From Gammaproteobacteria bacterium (GTDB lineage: Bacteria > Pseudomonadota > Gammaproteobacteria > Enterobacterales > Kangiellaceae): DNA of 9,880 nucleotides. This document shows, one piece after another, positions 7,277-9,880 of the stretch. The stretch is from assembly GCA_002401655.1 (NCBI GenBank), contig NVTT01000043.1:617-10496 (forward strand), given 5' to 3'. The notes beneath the pieces were generated by a model. It worked only from the letters and a program-made list of their open reading frames with translations, did not search any database and was not told the DNA's origin. Both the position numbers and the translations under genes were made by a program. Within the stretch, counting starts at the first letter, position 1; every line of letters starts with the position of its first letter.

Positions 7277-7305
7277 TTGAATTTTATAAGCGATCTGTCG
7301 ATAAT
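7277..7305 (+). promoter_or_regulatory. Candidate lysA promoter
   Basis: TTGAAT (7277-7282) and GATAAT (7300-7305) are 17 bases apart and resemble sigma-70 -35 and -10 boxes (4/6 and 5/6). Transcription would begin near 7312, leaving a leader of about 90 bases that contains the operator-like site at 7330-7345. TATAAT at 7313 is an alternative -10 without a good -35. Confidence 0.35.
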
Positions 7306-7322
7306 AATATATTATAATTATT

Positions 7323-7353
7323 TTCGCTATTGGAATATTTTATTATTAGCGAA
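7323..7353. promoter_or_regulatory. Operator-like site in a dyad before lysA
   Basis: The 16-base stretch TTGGAATATTTTATTA (7330-7345) matches 14 of 16 bases of a sequence over the -35 region of the MurR/RpiR-type regulator's own promoter (9516-9531, minus strand). Here it is enclosed by perfect 7-base inverted arms, TTCGCTA (7323-7329) and TAGCGAA (7347-7353). The site lies 55-70 bases before the lysA start. It could bind the regulator or fold in the leader RNA; binding is inferred. Confidence 0.4.
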
Positions 7354-7388
7354 GTCTTTTACTTATTTTGACAAACGTCATTGCTATT

Positions 7389-7393
7389 GGAGA
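7389..7393 (+). promoter_or_regulatory. Ribosome binding site deciding the TTG start of lysA
   Basis: GGAGA lies six bases before TTG 7400. No comparable site precedes the upstream ATG at 7277 or the internal ATG at 7436. Confidence 0.6.
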
Positions 7394-7399
7394 ATCATA

Positions 7400-8662
7400 T
7401 TGGCTGCTTTTCATTACACTAACTCTCAACTACACATGGAAAATACCGCGATTGCCGATATCGCCAAGAACATCCATACGCCTTTTTATTGTTACTCCCA
7501 ATCAACAATCGAAACAGCATACCAGAATTACACTTCTCAGTTAAAACAAGTTGAGCATTTAGTCTGTTTTGCGGTTAAAGCCAATTCAAATCAGGCAATC
7601 ATTAAAGTATTAGCGGATATAGGCGCTGGCGCAGACGTTGTCTCTGAAGGCGAAATGCGTAGAGTGCTTAAAGCAGACGTACCGGCCAATAAAATCGTTT
7701 ATTCTGGCATTGCAAAAACAAAGTCCGAAATGCGCTTTGCTCTTGATCAAGGTATTTTCCAGTTCAATTTGGAGTCTGAAAATGAATTAGAAAGGTTAAG
7801 TGCTGTAGCGTCTAGCATGGATAAGACGGCTAATATCGCTTTTCGGATAAACCCCGATGTCGATGCAGAAACCCATGCAAAAATTTCAACCGGTAAGTCT
7901 GAAAACAAATTCGGAATTCCAATCAGTCGAGCGAGGGAGATATACAAACACGCTGCCACCCTTCCAAATATTAGAATACAGGGTGTTGACGTTCATATAG
8001 GCTCTCAGCTTACTTCTTTAAATCCCTTTAAAAATGCTTTTAAGTTGATACACGAACTAGTAGTTGATTTAAGAAGTGATGGTCACGATATTAACGTGAT
8101 TGATTTAGGTGGTGGATTAGGGGTTAACTATCAAAAAGATGAAATGGCAAACGCGCGAGTGATTGATTATTGCCAGTTTATTCAAACGTTATTTGAAGAT
8201 TTAAACTGTAAAATAGTTTTAGAGCCCGGTCGCTCTTTAGTAGCAGAGGCGGGCTTATTAATTTCAGAAGTTGTATACAAGAAAAAAGGCGAAGAGCGAA
8301 CTTTTTTGATTATCGATTCAGCCATGAATGATTTATTAAGACCAAGTATGTATGACGCGTACCACGATATTATTTCGGTTAAACAAGATTCAGAAGATAC
8401 AGAAATAGTTGACATCGTTGGACCCGTTTGTGAAACCGGTGATACCTTTGCTCAAAATCGAGAGCTTGCAAAATTAGAAGAAGGTGATTTGCTAGCTATT
8501 TGTTCGGCGGGCGCTTATGGAGCAGCCATGTCTTCTACCTATAATACGCGATTGTTAATACCTGAAGTATTAGTGAAAGATGATCAATTTAGCGTCATTA
8601 AAGCGAGACGAAGTTATGACGAGTTGATTGGAATGGATAATTTGGCTGCATGGCAAGATTAA
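7400..8662 (+). CDS. lysA: Diaminopimelate decarboxylase (TTG start)
   Basis: LysA removes CO2 from meso-diaminopimelate to give L-lysine, the last step of lysine synthesis, using PLP in the cytoplasm. From TTG 7400 the protein has 420 residues, the usual size, and the N-terminus AAFHYTNSQLHMENTAIADIA aligns with the family's start. Fold III features: PLP Lys60 in CFAVKANSN, GADVVSEGE (77-85), FRINPDVDAETHAKISTG (148-165), HIGSQ (199-203), GGGLG (237-241), EPGRSLVAEAG (275-285), LRPSMYDAYH (313-322), GPVCETGDTFA with substrate-site Cys344/Glu345, and AGAYGAAMSSTYN with Tyr373. CETGD and the EPGR context argue for DAP over ornithine or arginine. It is divergent from the NhaC-type carrier and convergent with a MurR/RpiR-type regulator, instead of sitting beside dapF as in many gammaproteobacteria. 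This suggests use of DAP from cell-wall peptides as well as, or instead of, de novo DAP. Confidence 0.93.
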   Translation: MAAFHYTNSQLHMENTAIADIAKNIHTPFYCYSQSTIETAYQNYTSQLKQVEHLVCFAVKANSNQAIIKVLADIGAGADVVSEGEMRRVLKADVPANKIVYSGIAKTKSEMRFALDQGIFQFNLESENELERLSAVASSMDKTANIAFRINPDVDAETHAKISTGKSENKFGIPISRAREIYKHAATLPNIRIQGVDVHIGSQLTSLNPFKNAFKLIHELVVDLRSDGHDINVIDLGGGLGVNYQKDEMANARVIDYCQFIQTLFEDLNCKIVLEPGRSLVAEAGLLISEVVYKKKGEERTFLIIDSAMNDLLRPSMYDAYHDIISVKQDSEDTEIVDIVGPVCETGDTFAQNRELAKLEEGDLLAICSAGAYGAAMSSTYNTRLLIPEVLVKDDQFSVIKARRSYDELIGMDNLAAWQD

Positions 8663-8680
8663 AAAATTAGGATGCTAATT
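8661..8680 (-). terminator. Possible rho-independent terminator overlapping the regulator's stop
   Basis: On the minus strand AATTAG, loop CATC and CTAATT form a perfect 6-base stem followed by four more T (six T in a row counting the stem end). The regulator's stop codon TAG is in the stem. It sits in the 12-base gap between convergent genes. The stem has one G-C pair only, so termination would be weak. Confidence 0.35.
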
Positions 8681-9460
8681 GGTTAAAGCCATCGCTAATA
8701 ATATATCAACAATATGCTGTTGTGCAGCCCGCTTAGCGAATTCATGTTTTAAGCTGTTTTCTGTACCTGAAACTGTTGAAAGATGAATATCTAACAAGTG
8801 CGTATTTGTATTAGCTGAATATTTTCCAATGTGTAACAATTTAATGCCTCGTTCACGCATTTCAACCACTACAGACTGATCTAACTTCAATTCATCCACT
8901 GGCGACAATAGAATTAACAGGTCGCCTTTGACTAAACGCGATAAAAATTGTTTCTGATAAGCCGAATCATTTAAAGCAAAAGCCAGCTTGTCACTATTCA
9001 ACAAGTGGATCGCTAAATGCTCCGCTACAAAACGTGACACACCTACACCAAAGATTTGGATTTTTTCTGCTTTTTTTATGGCATCAATCGCGGCAATAAA
9101 AGATGATTCTTTATTTAAATCAATCGTTGCTGATATTGCTTCTAATTTACTTTTAAGCAATTGATCAGAGATATCATTGAGAGCCGAATCAACAAATGAA
9201 CTAACCGCTGGTGCGCCCGCGTTACCAGAACTTCTAGCAACTGACTCATTGATAGCCAATTTAAGATCGGGATAACCACGATATCCTAACTTTTGGCAAA
9301 ACTTCACCACACTAGACTGGCTCACTCCGACAGCGCTGGCCAGTTGCTGCGAGGAATAATCGCGTAAAAGTGCCGCATTTTCCAAAATATAGTCAGCAAG
9401 CTTTTTTTCATTGGCTGACAATTCGTTTCTTATTGAGCGTATTTGAAGGAGACAACTCAT
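8675..9460 (-). CDS. MurR/RpiR-family transcriptional regulator
   Basis: A 261-residue DNA-binding regulator with the standard two-part layout. The N-terminal HTH_6 domain (1-77) has the helix-turn-helix in SSQQLASAVGVSQSSVVKFCQKLGYRGYPDLK (36-67) after LSANEKKLADYILEN. The C-terminal SIS domain (about 128-235) normally senses sugar phosphates such as MurNAc-6-P. Its glycine loop, FGVGVSRFVAEHLA (137-150), is recognisable, but the phosphate-binding SxSGxT loop is replaced by SPVDEL (186-191), so the effector may differ or binding may be weak. The domain reads MurR-like overall. There is no clear ribosome binding site before ATG 9460. The promoter overlaps a palindrome at 9516-9528, pointing to autoregulation. 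It converges on lysA and is flanked by a NamZ-like gene, so its targets are probably the lysA, carrier-operon and NamZ genes. Confidence 0.88.
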   Translation of the reverse strand: MSCLLQIRSIRNELSANEKKLADYILENAALLRDYSSQQLASAVGVSQSSVVKFCQKLGYRGYPDLKLAINESVARSSGNAGAPAVSSFVDSALNDISDQLLKSKLEAISATIDLNKESSFIAAIDAIKKAEKIQIFGVGVSRFVAEHLAIHLLNSDKLAFALNDSAYQKQFLSRLVKGDLLILLSPVDELKLDQSVVVEMRERGIKLLHIGKYSANTNTHLLDIHLSTVSGTENSLKHEFAKRAAQQHIVDILLAMALTN

Positions 9461-9501
9461 TTTGCAGGGTTAGTTTGACTATTTTTGACTTTCATGTCGC
9501 T

Positions 9502-9531
9502 ATCATAACCATTTTGAATAAATTATTCCAA
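9502..9531 (-). promoter_or_regulatory. Promoter of the MurR/RpiR-type regulator
   Basis: On the minus strand TTGGAA (9531-9526) and TATGAT (9507-9502) are spaced 18 bases and resemble sigma-70 boxes. The start of transcription would be near 9495, about 35 bases before the ATG. Confidence 0.5.
9516..9528. promoter_or_regulatory. Palindromic operator candidate over the regulator's promoter
   Basis: GAATAA-A-TTATTC is a perfect palindrome with 6-base arms and a single central base, lying across the -35 box and the promoter spacer. Short AT-rich palindromes bounded by G and C are typical of RpiR-family operators, and this position fits repression of its own gene. A near copy precedes lysA at 7330-7345. 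Confidence 0.5.
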
Positions 9532-9556
9532 CCACTCTGGTAATCTAAAGGAATAA

Positions 9557-9634
9557 ATGAAAGATATTCTTAATATGCCCGAGCTGCTCCCCTCTTTATT
9601 TTTAATAACTGGCGGGTTAGGTATAAACCGTTAG
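9557..9634 (+). CDS. Possible 25-residue leader peptide or micro-ORF
   Basis: ATG 9557 is preceded by AAAGGA four bases upstream and opens 25 codons (MKDILNMPELL...GLGINR) ending in TAG 9632-9634. It is divergent from the regulator. I recognise no family; it may be a chance ORF or a remnant of a gene start. Confidence 0.18.
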   Translation: MKDILNMPELLPSLFLITGGLGINR

Positions 9635-9653
9635 CCCAATGAGAATCTACCAA

Positions 9654-9880
9654 TTATTTAAAACGCTTCATAAAATCGCTATCAGGATATATCAGGTATT
9701 TTTCTCTTAATTTTTTATAATCTAAAAGCTCTTTATGCCATCTATTTTCAATTTGTTTAGCATCTAAACCAATTTTTAACCATTGATACAATTTATCAGA
9801 GCCAGACAATTTCGCTAGAAAACTAGGTCGAGTGATCAGCTCTAATCCGTTATCTCTAAATTTTTTATGCCATTTAACCA
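9654..9880 (-). CDS. C-terminus of a DUF1343 / NamZ-like exo-N-acetylmuramidase, cut by window edge
   Basis: The reading frame enters from the right edge and ends at a TAA (9656-9654), giving the last 74 residues. The pattern FLAKLSGSDKLYQWLKIG, then KQIENRWHKELLDYKKLREKYLIYPD, matches the characteristic end of DUF1343 proteins (a Gly-Ser-x-x-Leu helix, then I-x-x-x-W-x-x-x-L-x-x-(F/Y)-x-x-x-R-x-x-Y-L-(L/I)-Y). Bacillus NamZ, which removes terminal MurNAc from cell-wall fragments, belongs to this family. The catalytic N-terminal part is outside the window, so activity cannot be judged. It runs in the same direction as the downstream regulator gene, with a gap of about 190 bases that holds the regulator's own promoter. 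Confidence 0.62.
   Translation of the reverse strand, partial: VKWHKKFRDNGLELITRPSFLAKLSGSDKLYQWLKIGLDAKQIENRWHKELLDYKKLREKYLIYPDSDFMKRFK

Noticed and set aside
7368..7373. Perfect TTGACA as the lysA -35 box
   Set aside because: The matching -10 position would fall in the ribosome binding site at 7391-7396 and reads AGAATC, which is not a -10 box.
7195..7399. Lysine riboswitch in the gap between the NhaC-type carrier and lysA
   Set aside because: The characteristic AGAGG-type purine motif and GC-rich stems of the lysine element are absent; the gap is AT-rich and too short for the element on either strand with a terminator.
7277..7399. Extended lysA start at ATG 7277
   Set aside because: The 41 added residues do not resemble any LysA N-terminus, there is no ribosome binding site, and the stretch overlaps the candidate promoter. 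TTG 7400 gives the normal length.
9606..9636. Terminator after the NamZ-like gene
   Set aside because: GGG and GGT blocks pair only with an internal mismatch loop, and an A-rich rather than T-rich stretch follows in the gene's direction.

Overview
The window looks like chromosomal DNA of an AT-rich gammaproteobacterium, probably marine or free-living. The NhaC-type carrier, lysA, alr, MurR/RpiR regulator and long Y1-type REP-associated transposase all read like gammaproteobacterial versions. Nothing visible allows a safer genus call. No tRNA, rRNA, CRISPR array, phage or plasmid genes were seen.

Left part (1-2350): the edge cuts a leftward ORF with a very hydrophobic N-terminus. Upstream of it is a small leftward gene for a predicted secreted 122-residue protein of unknown function. 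Next comes a rightward RAYT/Y1 HUH transposase (1054-2058). It is bracketed by short repeat arrays sharing the 9-base core AGACACCCA in opposite orientation on the two sides (left 863-933, right 2225-2301). The unit looks like a REP/RAYT element of about 1.4 kb.

Centre (2353-7194): four leftward genes are closely packed in the transcription order NhaC-family carrier, beta-lactamase-fold serine hydrolase with a DUF3471 tail, alanine racemase, RraA-family aldolase-like protein. They are probably one operon.

Right part (7195-9880): lysA (diaminopimelate decarboxylase) is divergent from the operon and most likely starts at TTG 7400. A MurR/RpiR-type regulator converges on it. At the right edge lies the C-terminus of a DUF1343 protein, the family of the exo-N-acetylmuramidase NamZ.

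Working together (inference): a NamZ-like enzyme, a PF00144 serine hydrolase (the fold of Bacillus AmiE), a MurR-family regulator, alanine racemase, a DAP-using enzyme and an NhaC-type carrier fit a locus for salvage of cell-wall sugars and stem-peptide amino acids (D-Ala/L-Ala, meso-DAP to L-Lys). A 16-base operator-like sequence in the regulator's own promoter recurs with 14/16 identity in front of lysA, suggesting that the regulator controls lysA as well as itself. The RraA-like gene fits this scheme least well and is visibly richer in G+C than its neighbours.
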